Shown: positions 23,281 to 35,241 of the stretch, in pieces | Position numbering within the stretch: position 1 is the first letter of the stretch | How the letters are laid out: the number at the start of each line of letters is the position of its first letter | DNA from: Ophiocordyceps camponoti-saundersi (nom. inval.) | Taxonomy: Eukaryota; Ascomycota; Sordariomycetes; Hypocreales; Ophiocordycipitaceae | Assembly (NCBI GenBank): GCA_003339415.1 | Contig: PDHQ01000178.1 | Location: forward strand, 1 to 64,000 | Direction of reading: 5' to 3' | Length of the DNA: 64,000 nt | Notes under the pieces: model-generated | Told to the model about the DNA's origin: nothing | The model's input: the letters and a program-made list of their open reading frames with translations, nothing else | Database searches by the model: none | Made by a program: the position numbers and the translations under genes

Positions 23281-23990
23281 CGTAGGACTTTATTAGCTAA
23301 TAAGCCTAAGGAGTATATATTACTTTTACTTATTAACTAGAGGTATCGTATAACCTTATAGTAGCTGCTTAAATAACCGATCTTTCCTTATAGGATATTT
23401 TAGCCCTTAATAAATATATTTAGTAGTAGATTAATAATACTACCCGCGGTCTATAGTTTATTCCGCTTAACTTATCTTATACGAAACTATTTATTTTTAC
23501 GAATAAGTTATTCGCGAATAATAAGGACCTTACCTTATAGCTTAGCACTTTAATTATCCTTAGTAAGGAAAACTAATCCTTTAACTTATTTATTATATAA
23601 GGTAATATCCTTTACTAAACCTTTATAAAGTATAAAAAAGTTACTTAAAGTATCTTAGTAAGCGAACTTTACGGTATAGTAAATAGCGTTAATATTAGCC
23701 TAGCCCTTTACTTAACTATTTAAGCTATTATATAATTCCTAAGTACGCCTCTAATTCCCCTTATTATCTATATAAACTTATATTCGTTATATAACTACTT
23801 AGTAAAGCTTAGCTTAACGATAGAAAAATAGCTAATAATCGATATTATAGCTATTTATAAGTTATATAAGCGTAAGGAAATTTTAAAAATATAATAGATT
23901 AATAGTAAGAATAACTTAGCTAACGCTTATATTAAAAATAGCCCTAACTTAGCCTTATTAACTTTTATTTCTATAAATTCTTATAAGTTA
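23281..23990 (+). pseudogene. Copia1 RNase H ghost, end of pol
   Basis: Same frame as RT. It reads SELYGIVNS (about 23,666-23,692) and IYINLYSLYNYLVKLSLTIE (about 23,768-23,827), matching 'C-T-D-S-x-S-L-Y-D-C-L-V-K-L-G-T-T-x-E' of Copia RNase H with the acidic residue lost. A KEILKI and INSKNNLANAYIKNSP segment follows (about 23,877-23,950), matching 'I-x-G-x-x-N-P-A-D-A-M-T-K-x-x-P'. The polyprotein ends near 23,990. Confidence 0.88.
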
Positions 23991-24299
23991 TAAATTAAAG
24001 CTATTATCTAATAATTTACCTAGGTTATATAAGACTTATACTCTTTTCTTTCCTATATCTTTACTTTATCTAACCCTTTATCCTTACTTTCCGATTTTTT
24101 TTATATTTTTATATTTTTTTTCTATTATTTTTATACGAAAATTACTATTAATTCTTTCTAGGTATTATCTAACCCCTACGCCTAATTTTTAAAAAAAGTA
24201 AAGCTATAAATCCTAAACGCTTAATTTTTTTTCTTTTCTTTTAATTTTTTTTCTTTTCCTTTTTCCTTATTATCTAACCTTACTACTATTTCTTTTCTA

Positions 24300-24990
24300 T
24301 ACCCGCCCCTTATTACTCGTTATCTAAGATAGTAATATACTCCTCCGCGTTAAGAGGCGCTCCGCCTAATATTACTATTACCTATCCCCGCCGCCGGCCG
24401 TTAGGTAACTTAATAAAAGTAATTACTAAAATATAAAATACCGGCTTAGGAGTTTATAACGCTTAGCCTTATTATATAAAAAAATATCTTATTATATAGG
24501 ATTATTATATATAAGTAATATAAGCCTTATTATTATTTATCCGATATATATTAAATAAGTAGGGATTTCTAGCGTAAATATAGTATAATTTTATTACTAC
24601 TTTACTATAACTTATAAGCAAGACCGCTAGAAAATAACTTAGGCGTTAGATAATAATAGCTTTAATACGCTTAAAATCTTAAGTATTATTAAGGCGGATA
24701 AAAATATTAGATAATAGTATAGCTATTAGTTATATTTTTACTTACTACTCTCCTATTAGTATTACTATTATATAATAGCTAGACTTTTCTTTCTTATATT
24801 TAAGGATATTTATTATATAAAGCGCTAATTATTCTCCTTATTATAAGGTATATAAACTTAGTAAAATCTAAGTTAATAAGCTATAATACTATCGGGATAA
24901 GGAGGTATATCGTATAACTAATAACTATAATTTATTAATCTTTATTAAAGATTTTTCTAGTTATTATTATTATCTTTATTAATTAGCTTA
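24300..24990 (+). pseudogene. Extra frame downstream of Copia1 pol, unknown product
   Basis: Between pol and the 3' LTR a forward frame of about 230 codons has few stops, nearly all TAG/TAA of the Gln/Trp type. It starts around YSSALRGAPPNITITY and ends before the (GA)n run. It has an Arg/Pro-rich start and several Tyr clusters that may be former His/Cys. Copia elements usually have no gene here. It could be an accessory ORF, the edge of another inserted element, or chance in a biased sequence. The truncated Copia2 copy ends before this point and cannot help. Confidence 0.3.
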
Positions 24991-25020
24991 AAGAAGAAAG
25001 AAAGAAGAAAGGAAAAAAAA

Positions 25021-25064
25021 AGAGAGAGAGAGAGAGGGAGCGAGGAGGGGTTTTTATACCCCTC
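25021..25064. repeat. (GA)n microsatellite followed by a short hairpin
   Basis: Eight GA units at 25,021-25,036. Then GAGGGGTTTTTATACCCCTC forms a perfect-ended stem (GAGGGG/CCCCTC) near 25,045-25,064. It lies in the 3' non-coding part of Copia1. The hairpin could act in RNA processing or be incidental. Confidence 0.6.
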
Positions 25065-25468
25065 TAAAGGCGGTAAGAGGCGGCAGAATCTAATTTTTAA
25101 TTCCTATTTTTCGTAATATTTTTTTAGTATTTTTAATATAAGGTTATAGAAAATCGGTTTTCTACTTATTTTTCTTAATATTATAACTATAAGAGACCTT
25201 TATAGTAAAACTTTATAAAAACGCACTATAAGTTAGATTATATAATAACCTAACTTTTATTTTTTAGCTAGCAGCTTATTTTCTTTATCTCTTTTTACTA
25301 TAGTATTATAGGCGTTATTTACTTTTAGAGATTTTTTTAATTATATACTCGTTTAATATTATATAATTATTTTTCTTTAGAAACGTTTACCTTTTAGGAA
25401 AACGGAGTTTTTTCTTTATACGATACCTTTTTATTTAGTATATCTTTTTATAAAAAGAAAAAGTTAAA

Positions 25469-25769
25469 TATTAGATATTATCTCTCTATACCCCTTTATA
25501 TTTATTATATAATATATATATAGAGGATAGTACGGATATAGGGAAGCCTCTAACGAAATATATATTACTACCTAAGTCGTGCCTTATATAACTTAGGAGG
25601 TAAGAGGTAGCTTAGATAAGAAGAAGGAGGGTATAGAAGTAAAGTATTATCTAGCTATATAGCCGCTTTTCCTCGTACGATAAAGGAAGGGTATCTATCT
25701 CTAATTATACTTAATTTAGGTTACCTTTACTTTCTCTTACTTATACGTACGTGTAAAGACTACTTAATA
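25469..25769 (+). repeat. Copia1 3' LTR (301 bp)
   Basis: Direct repeat of 18,498-18,798. It keeps several CG steps where the 5' LTR has TA (GTCGTGCC, CGTACGATAAAGG, TACGTACGTG), so it is the less eroded copy. Confidence 0.95.
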
Positions 25770-25884
25770 AGTAATATATATAGCTATTTAGTATACTAAA
25801 GTGCGGCTTCCTTAAAAGCTTTTTATATATAATTATTATTATATATAGTTTAGTAAATAAGTATCCTTCTAACTAGTCCCTTAA
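25770..25884. other. Short junction between Copia1 and Gypsy3
   Basis: 115 bp with no match to Copia, and where similarity to Gypsy1 has already ended. On the reverse strand it may be the sequence just upstream of the Gypsy2 RT that Copia1 interrupted. That is unproven. Confidence 0.3.
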
Positions 25885-26299
25885 TATATATTTATTAAGG
25901 AAATCTTAATTAAGTTTATTTAATAAGTATAATTATAAACTAAGTTTCTTCTTATATTAATTATTAATAAGGGGAATTTTTAAATACTATTTTAAGGGCA
26001 GATTAATTAGTTTAATATCTTTTTAAAGTTTCGGAAAGGAATTATAAAGTTATTTTACCTTTTTAAATAACTAAAAATTTAAAGTATAAATTTTAACGCT
26101 ATATTTTCCTTCGATTTCTAGATATTAAGTATTTTAGAAATACTTAATTAGTATAATTAACTTAAATCTAAGATATTAATAAAAGGTAATTTAGTATTAG
26201 TTTCGTTAGATAATATTATTTAGTTTAAAAAAAAGTCTAATATTAAATATTTATTAGGGTTATCTAAGGAGTCCCTTTTAATAATTTATTAAGAGATTA

Positions 26300-29065
26300 T
26301 AAAAAAGAATTAATAGTTAAGATTTAATATAATATTAACTTTCTCTTTTTATTTAAAAAAAAATTAGCTTATTACTTAAGTTAAAGATAGTTAAATAAAA
26401 GTAATTATAAATAATTAAACTAAAAAGAAAATAAAAGTTAGGAAAAAAAATAAAGTTATAATTCTTAAAAGGATTTTTAATTAATACTAAAATTATACTT
26501 ATTAAAAAAAAGATTACTATTACTAAAATAGCTATTATATATTTATAAATAGCTAGTCCCTAATAAGTAAAATAATATTTAATATATATTCCTTTATAAA
26601 GTTAAATTTAAAGCTTTTATTAAGAGTTAAGGATATTAATTTTATAAGGGATTAAGAACCCTTATCTTAATAAAACTCCGGTAAGAAAATACTTAATAAC
26701 TTAAGCGCTAGCTTTAAACTTACTAAAGTAAAACTTATTATTAATTTTATTAATAATATATAAAATAAAAATAGCTTAACCGTAAGTTAAAGCTAATTTA
26801 ATATTATTTAAGCTATAAACTATTATTAGATTATAATTAATATTATTAAACTTATTAAGTAAGTTTTTCCTAATAAGGGATTTATTTATTTTAATATTAA
26901 TATATATTTTTATAGCGTTAAAAGGTCTATTTTTACTAAATATTAAAATCTTTATATAAGAAAAATAGGAAACTTATTTTAAAAGGAAATTAATTATCTA
27001 TAAAGTAGCTTCGATAATAAGAAGGTTTTTAGGAAAAAGGTCTCTAATAATATTAAGAGGTTTTACCTTATATTTTTTAAGATTTAAAATAAGATAATAT
27101 AAGTTATTAGCTAGTTATTTATCTTTAAATATTTCGGAAAAATTATCTTCGCTTTCTAAAAGCTATTCTAAGATACTAAGAATAATATTATATATTTCTA
27201 AAAAGATAGTAAAAACTTTATTTATATTAAGGTTTTATTTTATAAGTTTATAAGTAAAGTTAATAAAAATAAGATTACCTTTTAAGCTTTTTTACTTTTT
27301 TTAGGGAAAGGCTATTTTATCTTTATTTTAAACTTAATATTTTATTAAAAGGTTTCTAAATATTATTTATTAGCTTTTTAAAAGAGTTATTTAGTTTATA
27401 TTCTAATTAATAGTTTAGATTTTACGGGGATTTCTCCTTAAAATTATTTACTTTACGTTTTTATTAGGGAAATTTACTTAAAATTATATATTAAATAATA
27501 TTATTTTAAAGAAAACCTTAAGTTTTTCTAATTAGCTTAGTTTAAAAGTTTAGAATAAGTTATTTATATTTATATACTTAGTTATTTAAAGTATCTTTAC
27601 TAGTTAGCTATTAGAAAGTTTCTTAAAAAAAGATATTAAGTTAGGAAAAGATAATTATTAGTATAAATTATTTAAGATAAAAAGCTACTTAAGCTATTCT
27701 TTTTATTTTTATTATTTATAACTTAAAATCTTTTCTAATAAATATATTCTAAAATATAAAGCTTTATTTTTATATAATAAAAGTAATAATATTAAGTTAA
27801 ATAGTAAACTTTTTTTATAAGGCTTTTACTTATCTTTAGATTTTAAGCTTATAAAAAGTAATTTTTAATCTAATTTATAAGTTTAAGTTTTTAAAATATT
27901 ATTTTATAATATATTTTTTAAGAAAAGAAGGAATAAGTTATATAAGTTTATTTATATAATCCTTACTTTAAGCTATAATTTATTTTAAAGCGTTTATAAA
28001 TTAGTTAATATTTCGGTAAATTATAATTTAATTAGTTTCCTTAATTTAATTAAAAATAATAATAAAAATATTAACTAGCTTAAACTATCTAATATTTTTA
28101 GCTTATAGCTAAACTTATTATTTAAATAGTTTTTATAAATTTAATTAATTATATAATTTTAGATTATTATTTAGCTTTAAACCTAAGTTCTAAAAATAGA
28201 TATAATAAGAATAGAGAATATTATTAATTATTTAAGCTAGCTTTTCCTTTTCCGCGGAAAGTAATTAAGGTCTTTTCGAATTAAATAATAATATAGGAGG
28301 ATCTAGAAAATATTATTTCCCTAAAATATTCTTTTTTAAAGTAGAAGGTTCCCTTTTCGGAGAGGATTCTTAAAGTATAAAGGTTTTCTTACCTTTATCT
28401 AGTAAAAAGGACTTATCCTTTTCCTTACTTTTATCTTAAAAAGAGTTTTCCTTTATACTTTTTTCTTAAAAAGGGACTTTAGTATTTTTATTACTTTTTT
28501 TTAGTAAAGTAAGCGGCTTACTTTTTTTTAGTATTATTTATAATTCGAAGGTTTTCTTAAATAAGGGGTAGCTAGTTTTCTAAAAGAATTTTAAGTAAAT
28601 AAAAAGTATTATTAAATATATACCTTAATTAATTTACTTTTTTAAATAGTTAATCTTAGTTTATAACCGTATTTAGATTAGTTAAGAAATATTTAATTAT
28701 AATAAGTAACTTAATTCCTTATAAATTATCTTAATATAGTAAATACTTTCTAACTAGCTTTATTTCTCTATATTATAAAGGAGGAAATTTACCTTTAAAG
28801 GGGTAAAGTTTCTTTACTATTTTATAAATATTAAAAATATAAATTTCTTCTTTCCTAGCTATAACTTCTTCCTTAATTACCTTAAGGAGTTTAAGGGTAA
28901 AGAAATAATATATAGCTAATATTAAGTAAGAAATATAGTAAAGCTTTCTTCTAAGCTAAAAATCTACGCTTATAAAATTTTTATTAATAAAAATATTTTA
29001 AGTTTAACTTATTACCTTAATAGCTAAAAATTTATAAGTTAATAAAATATAAAATTACTATTAGG
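26300..29065 (-). pseudogene. Gypsy3 gag/protease region ghost
   Basis: The internal part homologous to Gypsy1 45,463-48,300, on the reverse strand. Acidic/serine-rich and lysine-rich stretches correspond to gag, but zinc knuckle and protease motifs cannot be located with confidence in either copy. It is assigned by collinearity with Gypsy1, whose pol is recognised. Confidence 0.5.
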
Positions 29066-29656
29066 TAATATACGCTTATATATATAATTTACTAATAATT
29101 ATATATACTAAGCTAGCTATTAAATATAATATATAGAAAAAAAAGATAAGCTAGCTATTAATTATAATATTATAAAATAGCTATTATAAAAAATATAAAT
29201 ATAAGTAAAAGTTTTTTAAGAATTAAAATAATAATTATAAAAGAATTTAAATTATTACTTAAAGAAATACTAAGCTAATTATATAGCTAGGAGCTTAAGG
29301 AAGATTTCCTAATATAATTTTAAAAGTATTTACCTAAGGGGATTTTATAGTAAGTTCCGTATATATTAGTAAAACGGAGATTTTTTAGTATGCGGTAATT
29401 TCCTAATATATTAGGATTTTTTAGTAAAATCCGGAGATTTCTAATATATTTTAATATTAAATCTAATAGGAAATCTTAGTAAAATCCTAAGAGTTATTAT
29501 AAAGAAATCTTAAAAGGAAATCTTAGTAATTTCTTAAACGTAAAGGTAATAAAGTTTTTAAGGGAAATTTAAGTAAAATCCTAAGGGGGGAAATCTTAGT
29601 AAAATATTATAAGAGGTTAGGCGATTTATAAAGGTGTTATTATACGTTTTATATTA
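29066..29656 (-). repeat. Gypsy3 5' LTR (591 bp)
   Basis: Same repeat as 44,869-45,462 and 60,574-61,167. On the reverse strand it starts TAATATAAAACG and ends GCGTATATTA. The terminal inverted pair TAATATA/TATATTA is the RIP form of TGATATA/TATATCA-like ends. Confidence 0.85.
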
Positions 29657-31559
29657 ATAGCTATAAGCTATATATTATTAACGGTAATTATTATTAGCGT
29701 TAGCTTATTATTTTTATTAAAGAATAACTTATTTAAGTTTAAGATTTTTAAGTATTTCGGTAATAGCTTATAACTATAAAGCCCTTTACGCTTCCTTAAT
29801 ACCCTGCTAAAATATAGCTTAAGTTTATTCTTTTTTAATAACTTTAAGTTAGTAAGAGGTAAATTATATTAGAAACTAAGTAATTAAAACTCCTAACTAA
29901 TACTAAGCGACTATATAACTTAAAGCTAAGTAACTTTAAGTATTTAAAAAACTTAGGACTTAGTTAAAGCTATTCTTATTATAATAGCGCTATAAGTTCC
30001 TATAATTATATAAGTATTAGTAGCCGCTATAATAGCCGCCACCTTAACTAAAGTTATTTTTACTATAAGTAACTTAGTAACTTTTTTTAATTAAGCGTAA
30101 CTTTATAATAATTATAATTAGCGTAATCTTAAACTTTAAAACTTTATTATTATTTTAGCTAAAACTAACTTAGTATAAGCTTCTTTCCTCGCTTTTTTAA
30201 AATATACCTTAGTAAGATATAAACGCTTTAAGTTAAGAATAAAAACGGGTAATAAGTTATTATTATTATTATTAGTATCTAGTATAATTATAAGAGTCTT
30301 TAGCATAATATAAACTTTCTTTTTAATAAAATATATTTAAATTATAATAATAGTTTACCTCTTACTTTTATTTTTTAAAAGCGTTATAAGCGCCGCCTTA
30401 ATAAGCTTTATTATTACTAGCTTATAAGTTTTACTTACCTTATAAGTTAACTCTATCCTTACCTTAAGCGGAGCCTAAGCTAGTACTCTTAATTTCTTAA
30501 ATATTATTATTATTTTTTTATATAAGTTAAGTATATTATAAGCTATATTTATAAAGCTTTAAGTTTATTAATTAATATAGGCGTTAATTTACTTTAAGGT
30601 AATATAAATTAACTTAAGTATAAAGATAGATATCTCCCCCCCTTTTCCCTTTACTTTTTTTACCTCTCTAGTAACCTTAGTATAGATACCTCTTAAAGCG
30701 TTTCTCGCCTCGATTATATTCTTATAAGTATAGCTTTAGTTTAAATCCTAAATTAAAGTAAGATTCTCCTTAGCTATAACTTATACCCCTCTAAACTCTT
30801 ATTACTTATTATAACGCTTAGCTTATATAATATATAGCTCCTTAATATTATCCTTAAGTTAGGGATATATAAATATATAAGTAAAATTTATCTAAGTATA
30901 AGTAATATATACGCGCGTATTTATAGCTATTAAATATTAGCTTAATTTTATTAATATTTAGCTTAAATAAGATATAACTTACTTAGCTAATCTTAATAGC
31001 TAGCGTATAAATAGTAAACGCGGTTTTAAATAAATTTAAAAATATAAATATTATAAAGTATAGCTTTTTTATTATTAGTTTTTATATCTTAATCGTAAGC
31101 TATTATTATTATAAAAAAGGAAATTAAAAGTTAATATTATATATAAAAAAAAGCCTTATATTATATAAGCTATAAGATCTTATACCTTATTACGGACTAC
31201 TTACTAATTTTAAAGCGTTATAGTATATACTAATATATACTTTCCCTCCTTATAGCGGTATATACTTTCCCCCCCTTACTAAGGATTTAGCTAATATTTA
31301 CTCTTCTATAGCTAAGGTTCGCGGCCGCCCCCGCCTTAGCGACCCCTAAACCTTAGCTTAATCTAACTTAGACCCGCTATTATAACTTAGTAAATTAGTA
31401 TAAGGCCTGCTATAATACCCTCTCCTTACTTATTATTTTTACTTTACTAGCTACTAACTACTTAGTAAGGGGTTTTCCGTTAAGCCTAGCTTAGTTTTTC
31501 CCCTTTACTTACCTTTTATATACTTAGATACCTTATAAGTCCTTAGCGTAATATAATAT
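29657..31559 (-). other. Unidentified degraded element, reverse-strand coding likely
   Basis: 1.9 kb between the Gypsy3 LTR and family A. The reverse strand offers stop-poor frames rich in Lys/Arg/Glu, for example around 30,690-30,620 (KVTREVKKSKGKRGG) and a Val/Ala-rich helix-like stretch near 30,040-29,990. The forward strand gives mostly Leu/Phe/Ser. This favours a reverse-strand gene whose 5' side is the G+C-richer zone 31,290-31,540. No family motif is recognised; a LINE ORF1 or other gag-like protein would fit. Gypsy3's 5' LTR abuts it, so it may be the target into which Gypsy3 inserted. Confidence 0.35.
31290..31540. other. G+C-richer, less RIP-eroded patch
   Basis: Contains GGTTCGCGGCCGCCCCCGCC at 31,308-31,330 region, including a NotI-type GCGGCCGC at 31,321-31,328, then GACCCCTAAACC and other C-runs. 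CpC and CpG survive, though CpA is still rare. It may be the 5' end of the unidentified reverse-strand element at 29,657-31,559. No promoter motif can be named. Confidence 0.4.
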
Positions 31560-32276
31560 ATATATTTTATATATATTCTAAAAGGGGGAAAAACCGGAGA
31601 ACCTAAAGTAAAACCCTCCCTTTTAGTATTATTTTAGCTTTAAATTAAACCCCGCTTATACCTAGTACTTTATATATTTAATAAGTTAAGTAATAATTCG
31701 TAATTAAGAAGCTAATATTTCCCTTAAAGCAAACTTTATAGTAATAAATATATATAAACTAAGTTTAATATAAAATTTATATAACTATTTATTTTCCTAG
31801 CTATTATTATTATTATAAACTAAGTTTTTATAATTAATTAAAATAGCCTTAATAGTTTAATTAATTTAAGCCTTATTAATATAGCTTAAAATATATAAAA
31901 ATTTTCTTATCTTATAATAAACTTTATAATAAATCATTTTAAAAAATAATTAACTTATTATAATAAAGCTATAAATAAGTTTAAAATTAAAGTTAAAATA
32001 GGAGGCGCTATTATATTCGCTTTTTAAAGTTTCCGCTTTAGCTATTATTAAACTCTAATTAGCGCTAAAAAGAGAGGAGAGGTAATATATATAAAATTCT
32101 AATCTATAAACTTTTAAAATTAAGTAATATATATATTCTTTACTTAGTCTTATACTGCTTTTATCTTAAAGTAAAGTTAATTTTACTTAAAATAAAACTT
32201 TTAATAAAAAAAATAATAATATAATCTTTTTCTATAAGCTATTTAGTAAGTAAACTTATTTTTTATATATAAGATA
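31560..32276 (-). mobile_element. Family A repeat, copy A5 (reverse; 3' part of a split copy)
   Basis: Starts inside the 3' end of the unit (TTATATATATTCTAAAAGGG), with a shortened or rearranged tail. It is collinear with A3 up to TTTTTTATATATAAGATA at 32,276, where copy A6 is inserted. It continues as A7 at 34,159. Together they form one near-full-length reverse copy. Confidence 0.85.
32265..32276. repeat. Target-site duplication of copy A6 (left)
   Basis: ATATATAAGATA, identical to 34,147-34,158. Confidence 0.75.
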
Positions 32277-34146
32277 ATTAACTTTTATATATTTTATAAA
32301 TTCTACGCTTATAATAACGTAAATATAAACTTTTTATTTTTATATTATAAGTAAACTCCGCTCCCTTTATTACTTTATAATAATAGCTAGCCGCGCTTAG
32401 AGCGACTTTAAAAGAGAGGGTAAGATTATATAAGTTAATTATAACCACGAAAATTTTTTACCTAAAATATAGCTTTACTTTAAATTATAATAATCTTAAA
32501 CTTAAAAATTCACTATACTTATTACCTTATTAAAAGCTAAGGTAAATATTAGTAAGATTATTTTAGGAGATATTTTTATCTTTATATAAGTAATTATTAA
32601 ATAAAAAATAAAGTCCGAAAAGGTTCGGGGAGGTGCCCTTACTATTTTAACTTTATTAGTTAGTAATATTTTCTTAGCTATTATAGCTATAGTTTCCTCT
32701 CTTTTTTATAGTTTTAAGGGGAGTAGAACTTTTTTAATATAAGCTATAATTATAGCTAAAGCGCTAGAAAAAATTATTAAAAAGTAAATTTCTAAGCGAT
32801 ATAAGTAATAGCTTATAATTTATTTTAATTTTATAGCTATTTTATTTTAAGTTTAAAGCCTTAAGGTAATTATAATAAATATTAATTATAAACTTTATAA
32901 GTAAGGCTAAGCTTTAATAATAAGGAAATTACTTAATAGTAATATTATAATAATATTTTAAAATATTATTTATAAGTTTTAGTTTAATTTAAGGTAGCTT
33001 TATATTACTTTTAAAAAAAAAGTATACTTAATTAATAAAGGTTATATTTTTATTATAAGAGGGGTACTAGTATAGGCCTTATAATAAGGCGGTAAGGAAG
33101 CTTTTTAGAAAAAGATTAAATTATTAAATAAGGTTTTAATAATATAATTATATATAAAAAGATATTATTTTAAAACTTAGTAAAGTTCTTTAATAATTAT
33201 TATTAATAGCGTAGTAAATATAAACTAGATTTATAATAAAAATATAATAATATAAGCGGAGATTTTTAATAAGAAACTATATATATTAAAAATCTAACTT
33301 TAGTAATATTTTAAATATTACTAATTTAAATATATTACTAAATATTATATAATAAAGCTATAATATAATAAATATTTTACCGCTTTATATATAAAAAGTA
33401 AGTCCGCTTATTTTATAGCTTATAAGAAAAAACTATATTATTACCTTTTTTATTAAGGGTTTTATTTTAAGTAAAGTAACTTTATTTTAAAATAAGAGCG
33501 GTATAAGATTAAGCGAAGGACGCGTATATTACCTAACCTTTAAAGTTTATAAATTCAAGCTTTATATATACCGCCCCTTTTTCCTTTTAGCGCTAATTAG
33601 AAATTAATAATAGCTAGGGCGGAAACGCTAAAAAGCGAATATAATAATACCTTTTTTTTTAACTCTAACTTTATATTTTTTTATAGCTTTATTATAATAA
33701 TTTAGCTATTTTTTAAGATTAGCTATTATAAGGTTTATTATAAGATAGTAAAACTTTTATATATACCTAAGCTATACTAATAAGGCTTTAATAAATTAAA
33801 TTATTAAGGCTATTTTAATTAAATATAAGGATTTAATTTATAATAATAATAATAGCTAAGAGGATAAGTAATTTATATAAACTTTATACCGGACTTAGTT
33901 TACGTATACTCTTATTACTATAAAGTCCGCTTTAGGGGAAATATTAGCTTCTAAATTATTAGTTAATATTTAACTTATTAAATATATAAAATATTAGGTG
34001 CGGGCGGGGTCTAACTTAAAGCTAAGGTAACGCTTAAAGGGAGGGTTTTACTTTAAGTTTTTTAGTTTTTCCCCCTTTTAGAATATATATAAAATAGTTC
34101 TAAGCTATATAAGGTATATTAGCGTATAAATTATTATTATTATAAT
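32277..34146 (+). mobile_element. Family A repeat, copy A6 (forward, full length 1,870 bp), nested in A5/A7
   Basis: It begins ATTAACTTTTATATATT, has all family landmarks (ACTCCGCTCCC near 32,355, mini-hairpin near 33,617) and ends GCGTATAAATTATTATTATTATAAT. The 12-bp duplication ATATATAAGATA flanks it. It lies in the opposite orientation to its host copy and so creates a local inverted repeat. The family carries no identified enzyme, so it is presumably moved in trans. Confidence 0.88.
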
Positions 34147-34158
34147 ATATATAAGATA
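34147..34158. repeat. Target-site duplication of copy A6 (right)
   Basis: ATATATAAGATA, partner of 32,265-32,276. Confidence 0.75.
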
Positions 34159-35241
34159 GTAAAATATTTATTATATTATAGCTTTATTATATTATATTTA
34201 ATAAGATATTTAAGTTAGTAATATTTAAAATATTACTAAAGTTAAATTTTTAATATATAAAGTTTAATATTAAGAATCTTTATTTATATTATTATATTTT
34301 TATTATAAATTTAATTTATATTTATTACGCTATTAATAATAATTATTAAAAACCTTTATTTAGTTTCTAAATAATATTTTTTTATATATAATTATATTAT
34401 AAAAACTTTATTTAAAAACTTAATTTTCTTTTAAAAAGCTTTCTTATTATTTTATTATAAAGCTTATATTAATACTTTTTTTATAATAAAAATATAACTT
34501 TTACTAATAAACTATACTTCTTTTAAAAATAATATAAAGCTACTTTAAATTAAACTAAAGCTTATATATAATACTTTAAATTATTATTATAATATTATTA
34601 TTAAGTAATTTCCTTATTATAAAAGCTTAGCTTTATTTATAAAATTTATAATTAATATTAAAAGCTTTAAACTTAAAGTAAAGTAATAATAAAGTTAAAG
34701 TAAATTATAAGCTATTATTTATATTACTTAAAAACTTATTTTTTAATAATTTTCTCTAATATTTTAATAATTATTATAGCTTATATTAAAAAAATCCCGC
34801 TCCTCTTAAAGCTATAAAAAAAGGAAATTATAGCTATAATAGCCGAAAAAATACTATTAACTAATAAAATTAAAGTAAGGGGGGCGCCTCTATAAACCTT
34901 TTTAGACTCCGCTATTTATTTAATAATTACTTATATAAAAACTAAAGCGTTTTCTAAAATAATTTTACTAATATTTACCTTAGCTTTTAATAAAGTAATA
35001 AATATAATAAACTTATAAGTTTAAAATTATTATAATTTAAAGTAAAGCTATATTCTAAGTAAAAAAAATCTATAATTATAATTAACTTATATAATATTAC
35101 CCTCCCTCTTAAAATTACTTTAAGCGCGGCTTATTATTACTATAAAGTAATAAAAGAAGCGGGGTCTGCTTATAATATAAAAATAAAAAGTTTATATCCG
35201 CGTTATTATAAGCGTAAAGTTTATAAAATATATAAAAACTA
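34159..35241 (-). mobile_element. Family A repeat, copy A7 (reverse; 5' part of the copy split by A6)
   Basis: Resumes copy A5 at GTAAAATATTTATTATATT and runs to the family 5' end, here TATATAAAAACTAT at about 35,231-35,243. It is more eroded than A4 but collinear with it throughout. Confidence 0.85.

Larger units (their letters stand above)
18498..25769 (+). mobile_element. Copia1: Ty1/Copia LTR retrotransposon, both LTRs present (7.27 kb)
   Basis: Two 301-bp LTRs (18,498-18,798 and 25,469-25,769) in direct orientation enclose a forward gag-pol ghost in the order gag/zinc knuckle, integrase, reverse transcriptase, RNase H. Integrase before RT defines Ty1/Copia. The LTR ends read TATTA...TAATA, the RIP form of TGTTA...TAACA. 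The two LTRs differ by transitions only. No matching 5-bp target duplication is visible (AAAAA left, AGTAA right), so the flanks may have been rearranged. It sits just upstream of the Gypsy2 RT. A second, truncated copy lies at 54,151-58,938. Confidence 0.9.
25885..29656 (-). mobile_element. Gypsy3: 5' half of a reverse-strand chromovirus-type Gypsy
   Basis: Reverse complement of about 44,869-48,640 (Gypsy1), with differences that are mainly transitions. It includes the 5' LTR (29,066-29,656) and the gag/protease part, and breaks off near 25,885, just before the RT. The RT, integrase and 3' LTR are missing, so it was truncated by deletion or by a later insertion. Together with Gypsy1 it forms a widely spaced inverted repeat of about 3.7 kb. 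Confidence 0.8.

Noticed and set aside
25770..25774. AGTAA as a target duplication of Copia1
   Set aside because: The left flank is AAAAA (18,493-18,497). The T cannot be explained by RIP, so the flanks do not match.
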